A stretch of 64,000 nucleotides of DNA from Shewanella psychrotolerans (GCF_019457595.1 NZ_CP080419.1:2294001-2358000), one strand, 5' to 3'; numbered from the stretch's first letter, positions 1-9,520 are shown. Notes: generated from the letters alone by a model not told the origin. Numbers and translations are program-made.

Positions 1-430
1 ATGTTTTGTGCTGCGCAGCCGACACAATAACAGAACTAATGGCACCGGGACCGGCCATTAATGGCAGTGCTAACGGAACAACCGCCACCGATTCCATACC
101 AGAAGCTTCACGATCTTCTTCTTGGTTACGTTTCACTTCACCCAGTTTACCTTGCAACATCGACATTGCGATGATTGCAATAAGCGCCCCACCCGCGATG
201 CGAAAAGCTGACAGTGAGATGCTAAACATATTTAAAATATGTTGCCCTGCGACGATGGTGACCAAGAGAATAATCACTACGGCTAAATTGGCGTTCTTAG
301 CGGTTTGATTTCGTTCCAATTCAGTTTGGTGGCTGGTTAAGCTAACAAAAACAGGTAGTAGCCCTACCGGGTTAATGATAGCAACTAAGCCAAGAAAAAA
401 TTTAACATATACAGTTAAATCCAATGTCAT
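1..430 (-). CDS. ychE: MarC/YchE family inner-membrane protein, cut by window edge
   Basis: The reverse strand reads open from an ATG at 430 to the window edge, giving about 143 residues of a very hydrophobic protein that begins MTLDLTVYVKFFLGLVAIIN. The early INPVGLLPVF segment and the later PLALPLMAGPGAISS segment are hallmarks of the UPF0056 (MarC/YchE/YhgN) family of multi-pass inner-membrane proteins, whose biochemical role is unsettled. The C-terminal third lies outside the window. It is transcribed away from adhE. In Escherichia coli ychE is also the neighbour of adhE, which supports this assignment over other MarC paralogues. Family membership is clear; the exact orthologue name rests on synteny. 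Confidence 0.85.
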   Translation of the reverse strand, partial: MTLDLTVYVKFFLGLVAIINPVGLLPVFVSLTSHQTELERNQTAKNANLAVVIILLVTIVAGQHILNMFSISLSAFRIAGGALIAIIAMSMLQGKLGEVKRNQEEDREASGMESVAVVPLALPLMAGPGAISSVIVSAAQHKT

Positions 431-704
431 GTCCTCAGTGACTTTTACTAGGTTTCAATACTAGGTGATAAAAGTGGAATGTTGAAAAAAAGGCTACTCT
501 ACATTATTGCCTAGTATTCGAGAAATGAGATTTTCTATCACAATTCACAACTTTGAATTAAATTTTCTATTTTTAGTGCCACATTGAGTACAAATCATCC
601 AAACAAGTTATAAATCTCGTCATTTTATTACATAACAGACGAAAAACGTGGTTAAGATCACGGATAAAATGGGGCTTTGGGTGTAATTTTTATTCACGGA
701 GAAC

Positions 705-732
705 ATTTAGCCAAAACTGTTTTTGGCTAAAT
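705..732 (+). promoter_or_regulatory. Perfect 12-bp hairpin just before the adhE ribosome binding site
   Basis: Arms ATTTAGCCAAAA (705-716) and TTTTGGCTAAAT (721-732) are exact inverted complements around a CTGT loop. The hairpin ends about 8 nt before the AAGGA Shine-Dalgarno at 740-744. It could be a leader-RNA structure affecting ribosome access, an attenuator or a protein operator. It lacks a convincing U-tract, so a plain terminator is less likely. Confidence 0.6.
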
Positions 733-752
733 ATTTTTCAAGGATCTTAACT

Positions 753-3371
753 ATGAACGTCACAAACGAACAGGAACTCAACCTACTGGTAGAACGGGTC
801 GCTAAGGCCCAAGCCCAATATGCCAATTTTAGTCAACAACAGGTCGATAAAATCTTTCGAGCAGCAGCTTTAGCCGCTGCTGATGCGAGAATATCACTTG
901 CCAAAATGGCGTCAACAGAAACGTCAATGGGCGTTATTGAAGATAAGGTGATTAAAAACCACTTTGCATCTGAGTACATTTACAACAAGTACAAAGATGA
1001 AAAAACCTGTGGCATTTTAGCCGAAGACCCTACGTTCGGGACGATTACCATTGCAGAACCCGTAGGGATTATTTGTGGTATTGTGCCAACGACTAACCCA
1101 ACCTCTACCGCTATTTTTAAAGCGCTGATTAGTTTAAAAACGCGTAACGGGATTATTTTCTCTCCCCATCCTCGTGCAAAAGCGTCGACAACAACTGCAG
1201 CTAAAATAGTACTTGATGCCGCTATCGCAGCCGGTGCTCCTAAAGATATTATCGGTTGGATTGACGAGCCAAGTGTTGCATTGTCGAACCAATTAATGAC
1301 CCACGATAAAATTAACCTAATCTTAGCAACTGGTGGGCCAGGTATGGTGAAAGCCGCCTATTCATCAGGAAAGCCTGCAATTGGCGTAGGTGCGGGAAAT
1401 ACACCTATCGTAATTGATGAAACTGCCGATATTAAGCGCGCAGTTAGCTCAATATTGATGTCAAAAACCTTCGATAACGGTGTGGTATGTGCGTCAGAGC
1501 AAGCCGTTGTTATTGTCGATGAAATTTATGATGCAGTAAAAGAACGCTTTGCTAGCCATGGCGCCTATATTTTGTCGGCCAAAGAAGCGAAAGCAATGCA
1601 AAAGGTTATCCTTAAAAATGGTAATCTTAACGCCGATATCGTAGGCCAAAGCGCAGCGACAATCGCAGCTATGGCTAATATCAAAGTGCCAGCGTCAACT
1701 AAAGTGTTGATTGGAGAAGCAACGTCTATTTCAGAAGCAGAGGCATTTGCTCATGAGAAGCTATCTCCACTCCTGGCGATGTACCGCGCAGCCAATTTTG
1801 AACAAGCAATGGATAAGGCCGAAGCCCTTGTTACGCTTGGTGGTATTGGTCATACATCTGGATTATATACCGATCAAGATACGCAAACTGAGCGTGTTAG
1901 AGCGTTTGGTTTCAGAATGAAAACGGCCCGTATCTTAATTAATACTCCGGCATCTCAAGGTGGAATTGGCGATCTTTATAACTTTAAGTTAGCGCCTTCT
2001 TTGACCTTAGGTTGTGGCTCATGGGGCGGCAACTCAATCTCTGAAAACGTAGGACCAAGCCATTTAATCAATAAGAAAACTGTTGCTAAGAGAGCCGAAA
2101 ATATGTTGTGGCATAAACTCCCTTCTTCTATCTATTTCCGCCGCGGTAGCTTACCTATCGCCCTAGAAGAACTTAGCGATAAAAAACGCGCATTAATTGT
2201 TACCGACAAGTATTTGTTCAACAATGGTTATTGTGATGAAACGATAAAAATCCTTAAAGCACAAGGTCTAGAGACCGAAGTGTTTTACGATGTAGAAGCT
2301 GATCCAACCCTTGCTATCGTTAATCAAGGGGCTAAGATGGCTCAAAGTTTTCAGCCTGATGTGATTATCGCCCTCGGCGGTGGCTCACCAATGGATGCCG
2401 CTAAGATCATTTGGGTGATGTACGAGCATCCTGAAGTCGACTTTGCTGACTTAGCTCTACGCTTTATGGATATCCGTAAGCGTATTTATAAGTTCCCTAA
2501 AATGGGTAAGAAAGCGATGATGGTGGCAGTGCCTACCACTTCTGGCACTGGTTCTGAAGTTACACCATTTGCGGTGGTTACTGATGAAACAACTGGGATG
2601 AAGTATCCAATTGCAGATTATGAATTGACACCAAACATGGCAATTGTCGATCCTAACCTAGTGATGGATATGCCAAAGTCATTAACCGCCTTTGGTGGTA
2701 TCGATGCGGTAACACACGCGCTTGAAGCGTATGTCAGCGTCATGGCAAACGAATACAGTGATGGTCAAGCGTTGCAAGCACTTGAGCTATTATTTAAATA
2801 CTTACCTGATTCGTACAACTTAGGAGCAAAAGCCCCGGTTGCAAGGGAGAAGGTGCATAATGGCGCGACTATCGCTGGTATCGCATTTGCCAACGCTTTC
2901 TTAGGTATTTGTCACTCAATGGCACACAAACTGGGCGCAGAATTCCATATACCTCATGGACTCGCCAATGCGTTACTGATCGACAACGTGATCCGATTTA
3001 ACGCGACAGACTTGCCAACCAAACAAGCTGCATTCAGTCAATACGACCGCCCTAAAGCACTATGTCGTTACGCGAAGATAGCTGAGCATCTAAACCTTAA
3101 AGGCGCAATAGGCGAAGGCATTAGTGATGAGGAAAAAGTGGAAGCATTGCTTGAAGAAATCGCTAAGCTCAAGAAGACGATTGGCATTCCGGCTTCAATC
3201 CAAGAAGCAGGCGTCAACGAAGCCGATTTCTTTGCCAAACTCGATGAGTTAGCCGAAGATGCGTTTGATGATCAATGTACCGGTGCTAACCCACGCTACC
3301 CACTAATCGCTGAACTTAAGGCACTGCTTACTGCAAGTTTTTACGGTAAAAAGTATCAAGATATCGTTTAA
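753..3371 (+). CDS. adhE: Bifunctional acetaldehyde-CoA/alcohol dehydrogenase
   Basis: This fermentative enzyme reduces acetyl-CoA to acetaldehyde and then to ethanol with NADH, in the cytoplasm and usually as long filaments (spirosomes). Residues 1 to about 440 form the aldehyde dehydrogenase half, with the catalytic cysteine in NGVVCASE at Cys246, the same position as in the E. coli enzyme. From about 450 to the end comes the iron-dependent alcohol dehydrogenase half, with GGGSPMDAAK for NAD binding and metal-ligand segments GGIDAVTHALEAY and GICHSMAHKLG. Length is 872 aa against about 890 in E. coli. I chose the ATG at 753, which has AAGGA at good spacing, over an in-frame TTG at 723 that falls inside the upstream hairpin. 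A strong terminator follows, so it looks monocistronic. Confidence 0.97.
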   Translation: MNVTNEQELNLLVERVAKAQAQYANFSQQQVDKIFRAAALAAADARISLAKMASTETSMGVIEDKVIKNHFASEYIYNKYKDEKTCGILAEDPTFGTITIAEPVGIICGIVPTTNPTSTAIFKALISLKTRNGIIFSPHPRAKASTTTAAKIVLDAAIAAGAPKDIIGWIDEPSVALSNQLMTHDKINLILATGGPGMVKAAYSSGKPAIGVGAGNTPIVIDETADIKRAVSSILMSKTFDNGVVCASEQAVVIVDEIYDAVKERFASHGAYILSAKEAKAMQKVILKNGNLNADIVGQSAATIAAMANIKVPASTKVLIGEATSISEAEAFAHEKLSPLLAMYRAANFEQAMDKAEALVTLGGIGHTSGLYTDQDTQTERVRAFGFRMKTARILINTPASQGGIGDLYNFKLAPSLTLGCGSWGGNSISENVGPSHLINKKTVAKRAENMLWHKLPSSIYFRRGSLPIALEELSDKKRALIVTDKYLFNNGYCDETIKILKAQGLETEVFYDVEADPTLAIVNQGAKMAQSFQPDVIIALGGGSPMDAAKIIWVMYEHPEVDFADLALRFMDIRKRIYKFPKMGKKAMMVAVPTTSGTGSEVTPFAVVTDETTGMKYPIADYELTPNMAIVDPNLVMDMPKSLTAFGGIDAVTHALEAYVSVMANEYSDGQALQALELLFKYLPDSYNLGAKAPVAREKVHNGATIAGIAFANAFLGICHSMAHKLGAEFHIPHGLANALLIDNVIRFNATDLPTKQAAFSQYDRPKALCRYAKIAEHLNLKGAIGEGISDEEKVEALLEEIAKLKKTIGIPASIQEAGVNEADFFAKLDELAEDAFDDQCTGANPRYPLIAELKALLTASFYGKKYQDIV

Positions 3372-3389
3372 TATCGCGATACATTAACA

Positions 3390-3414
3390 GGGCGCCATAC
3401 GGCGCCCTTTTTTT
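3390..3414 (+). terminator. Rho-independent terminator of adhE
   Basis: Stem GGGCGCC (3390-3396), loop ATAC, GGCGCCC (3401-3407), then seven T. It begins 19 nt after the adhE stop. Confidence 0.95.
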
Positions 3415-3443
3415 CAATCCCCTCTCACACTCGACAACCCGAG

Positions 3444-3475
3444 CTAAGCAACTAAGCAACTAAGCAACTAAGCAA
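3444..3475. repeat. 8-bp tandem repeat, four copies
   Basis: The unit CTAAGCAA is repeated four times without interruption in the gap between adhE and the next gene. It is noncoding and could vary in copy number by slippage. Confidence 0.9.
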
Positions 3476-3599
3476 AAATCCCAAAGCTAAAGGATCAGGC
3501 TAAACAAATTAAATTTGTTCACACCATAGAAATTATTCGCTATCAGTTATTCCCTAACTGAGATATAAAATCTGCCCCTGTTTTTTGAGCAATACCTAA

Positions 3600-4238
3600 T
3601 TGAACAACCGACCCGCTATCGATATAACCCAAGATATCTTTGACCACATTTGTGAAACTATCGCCGACAAAGGCTATATCGTATTACACAATCTATTTCC
3701 TATCGCAGTGCTTAATAACTTAGTCGATGATCTCAGCCAAATAAACACTAGCGCATTTAAACCCGCAGCCATTGGTAGACAAAAAAATCAACAAGTTGTT
3801 GAAACTATACGCAGTGACAAAATTTGTTGGCTAGATAACACCATGACATTCGCTGCTCCCTATTTTGATTGGTCAGAACGATTAAGACTCGCTATTAATC
3901 GCTATTTCTTTTTAGGCCTATTCGATTATGAAACCATGTTTGCCCACTACGAACCGGGCACTTTTTATAAACGCCATGTTGATGCATTTAAAGGGCAATC
4001 AAACCGTAAATTAACCACCATTCTTTATTTAAACAAAGAGTGGCAGCAAGGTGATGGGGGCGAATTACTCATGTATCGCCATGATGAAGCAATGCCATTT
4101 GAAACCGTTGAGCCTCGCCTTGGCACTATGGTGGTCTTCTTAAGCGAGTTATTCCCTCACGAAGTAAGCTTGTCCAATAAAGATCGTTACAGCCTAACGG
4201 GTTGGTATCGCATCAATGAAGGTATACCGTTAGATTAA
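3600..4238 (+). CDS. 2-oxoglutarate/Fe(II)-dependent oxygenase, SM-20/prolyl 4-hydroxylase-like
   Basis: The protein (212 aa if the TTG at 3600 is used) has the double-stranded beta-helix core of the 2OG-Fe(II) oxygenase superfamily. The iron triad is visible as His126-x-Asp128 in YKRHVDAF and His187 in LFPHEV, and Arg196 in DRYSLTGWYR is the expected 2-oxoglutarate anchor. The segment GGELLMYR is typical of the P4Hc/SM-20-like branch found in many marine gammaproteobacteria. Substrate is unknown; hydroxylation of a protein side chain is the family theme. The start is uncertain because TTG has no clear Shine-Dalgarno, and the next in-frame ATG would remove part of the N-terminal domain. It stands alone, with intergenic DNA on both sides. 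Confidence 0.85.
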   Translation: MNNRPAIDITQDIFDHICETIADKGYIVLHNLFPIAVLNNLVDDLSQINTSAFKPAAIGRQKNQQVVETIRSDKICWLDNTMTFAAPYFDWSERLRLAINRYFFLGLFDYETMFAHYEPGTFYKRHVDAFKGQSNRKLTTILYLNKEWQQGDGGELLMYRHDEAMPFETVEPRLGTMVVFLSELFPHEVSLSNKDRYSLTGWYRINEGIPLD

Positions 4239-4246
4239 CTATTTCA

Positions 4247-4283
4247 CCATTATCCATCCGATTTTTAAGTCGTTGGATAATGG
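4247..4283. repeat. 10-bp inverted repeat after the oxygenase gene
   Basis: CCATTATCCA (4247-4256) and TGGATAATGG (4274-4283) are exact complements starting 8 nt past the stop codon. No T-run follows on the plus strand. It may be an RNA 3'-end structure. I see nothing else in 4284-4482. Confidence 0.5.
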
Positions 4284-4482
4284 AGGCTGGCATCAATAAT
4301 GCGTTATACAGATAACCAACACTGTTGCCAATGACTCAGGCAAGGTGCGGGTATAGCCAATAAGCTCGGCAGTAGACTTGAAAGCCACAGCATCTGATTG
4401 CCGTCACGATGACCTATCGATGTTGACCAATTATCTGGCTAAAACACCGATGTAGAATTAAGTTAGTCACTTACGATAGCGT

Positions 4483-4995
4483 TTACAATTTTTGCAAATA
4501 TTGATCGAGCAAGGCATCAAGCAGCAATTCGCCTTTGTGGTTGACTCGAAATTCTCCATATTTGGCCGCAGCAAAATGTTTGCCTTTTCCCTCTTCAAAA
4601 AAATAGGCATTGGTGGCCAATTTTACTTGGCCACCGCGCACTCTCACTTGCAATAACAACTCGTTTTCAGCTAAGGCAGTCGAATCGAGATAACGGGTTT
4701 CAACGCCGATATACTGTGCCACCAGATCAGGATCACGCTTAACGCGCACATAAGCGTCGAGGTTTTGCTCAGTTGTACTGCTACGGATCGGAGCCATGAT
4801 CTCATAATTTAACGTCATATAATCGCCCTGCATTAACGAACGTGGATCGACCGGCGCAAGTTTAAGACGCACCACATCCCCCTTGGCAAGCCAAGCTTCG
4901 CGCGTGAAAATATCCCAGTTAACCAATATAAGTAGGCTAGCGCTTAACACTGCCACCAACGCAATATTCCATTTCGCTCGATTAATTGATGTCAT
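4483..4995 (-). CDS. GDYXXLXY domain protein
   Basis: This is a 170-residue protein with one N-terminal membrane segment (about residues 11-27) and a periplasmic remainder. The name-giving motif GDYMTLNY is present at residues 57-64. It is the last gene of a three-gene operon with DUF4401 and DUF2157 proteins, a combination seen in many proteobacteria and often annotated as one membrane complex of unknown function. The ATG at 4995 overlaps the preceding stop (ATGA) and has a strong AGGAGG, so translation is probably coupled. No catalytic residues are recognisable. Confidence 0.85.
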   Translation of the reverse strand: MTSINRAKWNIALVAVLSASLLILVNWDIFTREAWLAKGDVVRLKLAPVDPRSLMQGDYMTLNYEIMAPIRSSTTEQNLDAYVRVKRDPDLVAQYIGVETRYLDSTALAENELLLQVRVRGGQVKLATNAYFFEEGKGKHFAAAKYGEFRVNHKGELLLDALLDQYLQKL

Positions 4996-6089
4996 AGTAC
5001 CTCCTGGCTGGTAAGGCTATTCGGTTGAGACAGCCAATAATTGACTCCCCAGCGGGCAAGCAATAACACCACACCTAATGCCATTAATAATAGCGATTTT
5101 TCTAATAAGGAAACCGTAAGTGAATAGTAATAGGCGCAAATAAACAGTGGGATACTGACGAGGGCTAAACTGGTAAATACCCTATTATGCAACTGCAAAC
5201 CCAGTAACAAAAATAGCACCGCACAACTTAAGCCCGATAGCGGTATGGCTAAAAAGCCAATGAATAAAACGCCAGTCATTGCCGCGTAACCCGCAGGCGT
5301 TCTTAATGACGCTCTCTTTTGATTGAAGATATACCCAACGACCATGACACTTGCTAGCACACTGACTAACCAAGGCAGCAACCAAGCCCAAACCGATAAC
5401 TCGCGAATCGAATTATTAAAAAAATCGACTTGCGATGTGCCTAGAATAAGTAGACCTTGTGTCATTAACGTCCAGCACACCAACCCATAAGCCAAATAAC
5501 ATATGCGGCCGTAATATACCCCTACACGCTCTATACTCAGGCAGAGTATTATCGCAAGCACTAACATTATCAACGGCAATAGGTTCATCCATTGCCACTG
5601 ATACAAGACACCGGTTATACATCCACCAATACCTATGCCATTAAGCAACACGCTCAAGCGATTATGGATAAAAAGACTATGGATACTCAGCAGCACACCT
5701 AAACTGATAAACCAAGCCACCCAATTGTGATGACCAAGTTCTTCCCATAAACCCCAACTGAGACAGAGTAATCCGCATAAACCTAACACCAAAGCCAACT
5801 GTGACATAAACACCTGCTGGCGAGTCGATTGTCGATCGAAAAAGAGGCCTGTCAATACGAAGACACTACCAATAATCAATACCCCAAGCCCTATGTTTTC
5901 AGTCACGATTAATCTCATAAAACTGCCCACAAAGCCCAATAAAAGCACAGCAGCTATCCACGCTGCGCCCCCTTCTAACAGGGTGAGATACCAAGGGGGC
6001 ATTAAAGGCTCCTTTGGCACTGGCATATCAAGATTGACACAATTGGCCTGTTGTAATGTTTGCCATAATTGTTCGTTTGCTGCTGTCAT
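4992..6089 (-). CDS. DUF4401 multi-pass membrane protein
   Basis: A 365-aa protein that is almost wholly hydrophobic, with roughly ten predicted membrane helices and a short cytoplasmic N-terminus (about residues 1-35). It matches the DUF4401 proteins that accompany DUF2157 and GDYXXLXY partners. I chose the ATG at 6089 because AGGAGG at 6097-6102 lies 7 nt upstream of it. A GTG two codons earlier, overlapping the preceding stop, would sit too close to that site. Function is unknown; by context it is an integral subunit of the same envelope module. Confidence 0.8.
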   Translation of the reverse strand: MTAANEQLWQTLQQANCVNLDMPVPKEPLMPPWYLTLLEGGAAWIAAVLLLGFVGSFMRLIVTENIGLGVLIIGSVFVLTGLFFDRQSTRQQVFMSQLALVLGLCGLLCLSWGLWEELGHHNWVAWFISLGVLLSIHSLFIHNRLSVLLNGIGIGGCITGVLYQWQWMNLLPLIMLVLAIILCLSIERVGVYYGRICYLAYGLVCWTLMTQGLLILGTSQVDFFNNSIRELSVWAWLLPWLVSVLASVMVVGYIFNQKRASLRTPAGYAAMTGVLFIGFLAIPLSGLSCAVLFLLLGLQLHNRVFTSLALVSIPLFICAYYYSLTVSLLEKSLLLMALGVVLLLARWGVNYWLSQPNSLTSQEVL

Positions 6090-6091
6090 TT

Positions 6092-7114
6092 TCACGCCTC
6101 CTGATCAGCCTGCGCGCCATGGAATAAACCACGAGCCTTAGTTAACCAAACCGAGGCCATCGTAGTGACGCCAATAACATATAGGCTTAACAACAGAAAC
6201 ATATAGACTCCATTATTGGCGCCAACAAACAGTTTCGTTGCGAGCCAGACGGTGCTGACTGCAATAACGCTAAAACACACTAAGGCTAAAGGAAATAATT
6301 GTTGTAGTACAAAACGCGATAAGATAAATACCGTTAGGGCATATAACCAATAAAAAGTGAAAGAAGCCTTGTTTGTCATATCGGCAGCTTGCCAACAGCC
6401 ATACCAAGTGAGTGCGCTCAATGCAGTGACCATTGTGAGCGCCTGAGTGATTGGGGCATTACAGCGGGTGAGGCCCAAGGCGGTTGCGCCATAGAAAAAG
6501 AGATAGCTTAAGCCATTACAGACACTGATCACCACCAAGGGGAAGATGTCAAAGCCGAACCACCATAACGCTTGCGGCCAGGTCGAAAAATATAACACCA
6601 CACTGACATTGAGTAAGAGTAATAGCTTTAGCCAGAGTAGATCAAATCCAGACAACCATGCCAATGGCAACAGACACAGTGACCAAATAGCAAATAGTTG
6701 CCAAGGATCTGCGCCAGTTTGGTAGGTTTGCCCAACAAGCGCGAGCAAAGCGCCAATCATAAAACTTAACCCCAGTAAGGCCGAGTTGGCTTTGGTTGCA
6801 CCCAAACCATCGACGAGAGAGTCACGTTCTTGCCAGCGAAACCAGGTGTAGCTAAAGGAACAAATCAGAAGCAACGCTTGCACTAGGGCAAATTTGCCAA
6901 ATTTACCAAAATCCTGCCAATTAAAAGCCAAGAAAATGATCACCCCAGCAGCCAAAAGCAGTACGCCAAGCCAAAGCAATAATTGCTCTATTTTCTGTTG
7001 CCATTCGACATCCGCTTGGGACTGCCCTGCCAGCTTTAATGCCTTAGGCATCTCCTCTGCAGCTATCTTCCCTTGCTCATACCAGCGCCACACTTGCTCA
7101 CGCAAATTACTCAT
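6092..7114 (-). CDS. DUF2157 membrane protein
   Basis: The protein is 340 aa. A soluble N-terminal segment (about residues 1-60, with LREQVWRWYEQG and KALKLAG) is the typical DUF2157 cap, followed by eight to ten membrane helices. It is the first gene of the operon with DUF4401 and GDYXXLXY. The start at 7114 follows AAGGAGA at ideal spacing; an upstream in-frame start would add 12 residues without such a site. Function is unknown. Confidence 0.85.
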   Translation of the reverse strand: MSNLREQVWRWYEQGKIAAEEMPKALKLAGQSQADVEWQQKIEQLLLWLGVLLLAAGVIIFLAFNWQDFGKFGKFALVQALLLICSFSYTWFRWQERDSLVDGLGATKANSALLGLSFMIGALLALVGQTYQTGADPWQLFAIWSLCLLPLAWLSGFDLLWLKLLLLLNVSVVLYFSTWPQALWWFGFDIFPLVVISVCNGLSYLFFYGATALGLTRCNAPITQALTMVTALSALTWYGCWQAADMTNKASFTFYWLYALTVFILSRFVLQQLFPLALVCFSVIAVSTVWLATKLFVGANNGVYMFLLLSLYVIGVTTMASVWLTKARGLFHGAQADQEA

Positions 7115-7471
7115 CGAAATCTCCTTATCTGGGCCGAGTTCGCCAGTCAACTTAGTCCTATAGTAGCAATCTGATAATACCTTTTATTGATACTGGATGT
7201 AATCGTAAACTCATCGAGTTAATGATGAACGAAACGATACGATATTGATCGTTTACTGCAAGTCGTTGCTAGTAAAGCCCGCCAAAAGGGATACGGAAAG
7301 TCAAACATGGATACACCTGTTTTGATGCCGAACCATCAGCTGGCTTACATTTGCGTGCGTGGTACTGGTGAAAGGAAGATGTGTCTACCCTTAGGTTAGC
7401 TTAGGGTGAGGCGGACCATATAATAAAGCCAGAACATCGGTTCTGGCTTTATGTGATCGGGAATCAAAAGC
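7115..7471. other. Intergenic region, no supported gene
   Basis: It lies between the DUF2157 operon start and the S9 peptidase stop. Apart from the terminator at 7422-7451 and a small imperfect hairpin near 7385-7407, I see only a 31-codon open frame at about 7307-7399 with no ribosome binding site. Confidence 0.6.
7422..7451 (-). terminator. Terminator of the S9 peptidase gene
   Basis: A perfect 13-bp stem (ATAAAGCCAGAAC / GTTCTGGCTTTAT) with an ATCG loop, 21 nt past the stop. On the minus strand it runs into TTATTATAT. Confidence 0.8.
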
Positions 7472-9520
7472 TTACTTTTTAGTCCAGCGATCCATCCAAC
7501 CTAGCACATTCGCGTACCACTGCTCTAAGTTATCAGGGTTTAATATCCAGTGGTTTTCATCTGGATAAATCAGCAATTCAGACGGAATACCTTTCCGCTG
7601 CATAAAGCTAAATGCCGCAAGACCTTGACCATAAGGCACTCGGAAATCTTTCTCACCATGAATAACCAACATAGGCGTCTGCCAGTTCTCTACATAGTTA
7701 ACGGGGTTAAACTTCTCGAACAACTCCTTGTTGTCCTGATATGTACCGCCGAATTCGTATTCAGGGAACCATAGCTCTTCTGTCACATAGTACATAGACC
7801 GCATATCAAACAAACCAGCATGGTTAACGAGACATTTAAAGCCATCGTTCCAGTTACCTTGGATCCAGTTCATCATGTAGCCGCCGTAAGAACCACCCAA
7901 TGCACATGCTTTATCACCATCTAGCCACTTCTGCTGTTGTGTTACAGCGGCTAAGCCTTTTTGCAGATCTTCTAGTGGCTTACCACCCCAATCTTTGGAG
8001 ATTGAATCAGTAAATGCTTGGCCATAACCAGTAGAGCCATGGAAATCGACCATCACAACGCCGTATCCAGCGCCTGCCCATAACTGCGCATTCCAGCGGC
8101 TGCTAAATGAGTTACCAAATGATCCTTGTGGGCCACCATGAACAAGGTAAGCAACAGGATATTTTTTACCTTCCTGATAGTTACTTGGTTTTATCCAGTA
8201 GCCATAGACCTCTTCGTTGTTCCAGCCTTTGAAACTAAACTGCTCAAATTCACCAAACTTAATATTAGCCAGCTTCTCTTTATTAACCTCAGTTAAGCGG
8301 CTCATATTTTGGCCATCTAGCGACATGGTATAAAGATCGCCTGGCTCGACTAAGCTTTTATGGTTAAATACAATTTTATCCTGAGTTAAACCAACAAGGC
8401 TGTTACTGCCTTCGTTATAGACAGTCTTAACATCGCCAAACTGAGTATTCACTTCGAAGATGCTAACTTGACCAAGATCTTGCGCAGTCACATACAGGGT
8501 GCGGTTATCACTGGCAAACATTAATGAACTCGCACTGCGATCCCAAAGCGGCGCCACTTCCTTTTCCTGCCCAGTTACCGTATCGCGTAACATGATACGG
8601 TAACGGTCGGCTTCAAACCCAGGCTTAGTCATGGCTAAATAAGCCATATAGCGTCCGTCAGTCGAAAATGTAGGCTGTGCATCCCACGCTTTATTGGCTT
8701 CGGTCAGATTTTTAGCTTGACCGCCAGTAACGGGGACTTGCCATAAATCATAATTCGTCTCCCAAGCTTGTGAGGTACTTGGTGCTTTCGCACTATAGAC
8801 AACATATTTACCATCGGGAGTGAAAGTCACCTCTTCCATACCAGAAAATGGCTTGGGTGGCGTTTCAGTATCTAAGCCCATGGTCACATCGACGGGTGCA
8901 GTAATGGTTTCACCGTTTAATGGCGCAACAAATAAGTGACTGCGAGCATGGTCGCCCCAGGTATCCCAATGACGAACCATTAACTGTTTGTATTCACGAC
9001 CAGTGGATTGACGCTCGGCTTCGCTGACAAATTTATCTGCTGAACAGGCTAAATCTTTGCATTCTGGAAAGACGCGCATGTTAAACACAACTTGCTGCGT
9101 GTCTTGGGACAACTTGTACCCTTCAATATCTAAAGGTAGCTTAGATATCTGGCGTGCTTCACCACCATCGAGTGCAAGTTCAAATAGCTGTGAGCTGCCA
9201 TCACGTGCGGCAAGGAAATAGATTTTTTTATCATCATGACTAAACGAAACCGTATGCTCAGTGCCTTTCATCGAAGTTAGGCGCTTAACTTCACCAGAGC
9301 CGTCGATCATCTGAAGATACAGATCCGATTCGGCTTCACCATTGTCATCAATATTTTTCACAGCATAAACAACTTTGGTACCGTCATTAGATAATGCTGT
9401 CGAATGTAGTTTATTCATTTTAACAAGGTGCTGAACCTTAAAAGGCTCTGGTGACGCTGCATTGGCGCCAAAAGCAACACCCGCAGCCGCAAGGGCTAGT
9501 ATGATTGCAGTTTTTTTCAT
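7472..9520 (-). CDS. Secreted S9 family prolyl oligopeptidase/acylaminoacyl-peptidase
   Basis: A serine peptidase of about 682 aa with an N-terminal signal peptide (KKTAIILALAAAGVAFGANA, cleavage likely before ASPEP), so it is periplasmic or secreted. The middle (about 35-420) is a WD40-like beta-propeller that gates the active site. The C-terminal alpha/beta-hydrolase domain carries the nucleophile in GGSYGGYM, the aspartate in HGEKDFRVP and the histidine in DENHWILN; these are about Ser548, Asp629 and His661 when numbered from the upstream ATG at 9532. I chose the ATG at 9520 because it gives a standard MKK signal peptide; neither start has a strong Shine-Dalgarno. Likely roles are breakdown of short peptides during growth on protein. 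Confidence 0.93.
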   Translation of the reverse strand: MKKTAIILALAAAGVAFGANAASPEPFKVQHLVKMNKLHSTALSNDGTKVVYAVKNIDDNGEAESDLYLQMIDGSGEVKRLTSMKGTEHTVSFSHDDKKIYFLAARDGSSQLFELALDGGEARQISKLPLDIEGYKLSQDTQQVVFNMRVFPECKDLACSADKFVSEAERQSTGREYKQLMVRHWDTWGDHARSHLFVAPLNGETITAPVDVTMGLDTETPPKPFSGMEEVTFTPDGKYVVYSAKAPSTSQAWETNYDLWQVPVTGGQAKNLTEANKAWDAQPTFSTDGRYMAYLAMTKPGFEADRYRIMLRDTVTGQEKEVAPLWDRSASSLMFASDNRTLYVTAQDLGQVSIFEVNTQFGDVKTVYNEGSNSLVGLTQDKIVFNHKSLVEPGDLYTMSLDGQNMSRLTEVNKEKLANIKFGEFEQFSFKGWNNEEVYGYWIKPSNYQEGKKYPVAYLVHGGPQGSFGNSFSSRWNAQLWAGAGYGVVMVDFHGSTGYGQAFTDSISKDWGGKPLEDLQKGLAAVTQQQKWLDGDKACALGGSYGGYMMNWIQGNWNDGFKCLVNHAGLFDMRSMYYVTEELWFPEYEFGGTYQDNKELFEKFNPVNYVENWQTPMLVIHGEKDFRVPYGQGLAAFSFMQRKGIPSELLIYPDENHWILNPDNLEQWYANVLGWMDRWTKK

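Noticed and set aside
7307..7399. 31-codon open frame with a faint likeness to GyrI-type effector domains (HQLAYICVRG)
   Set aside because: Too short, no ribosome site, and similarity is not strong enough to call a relic.
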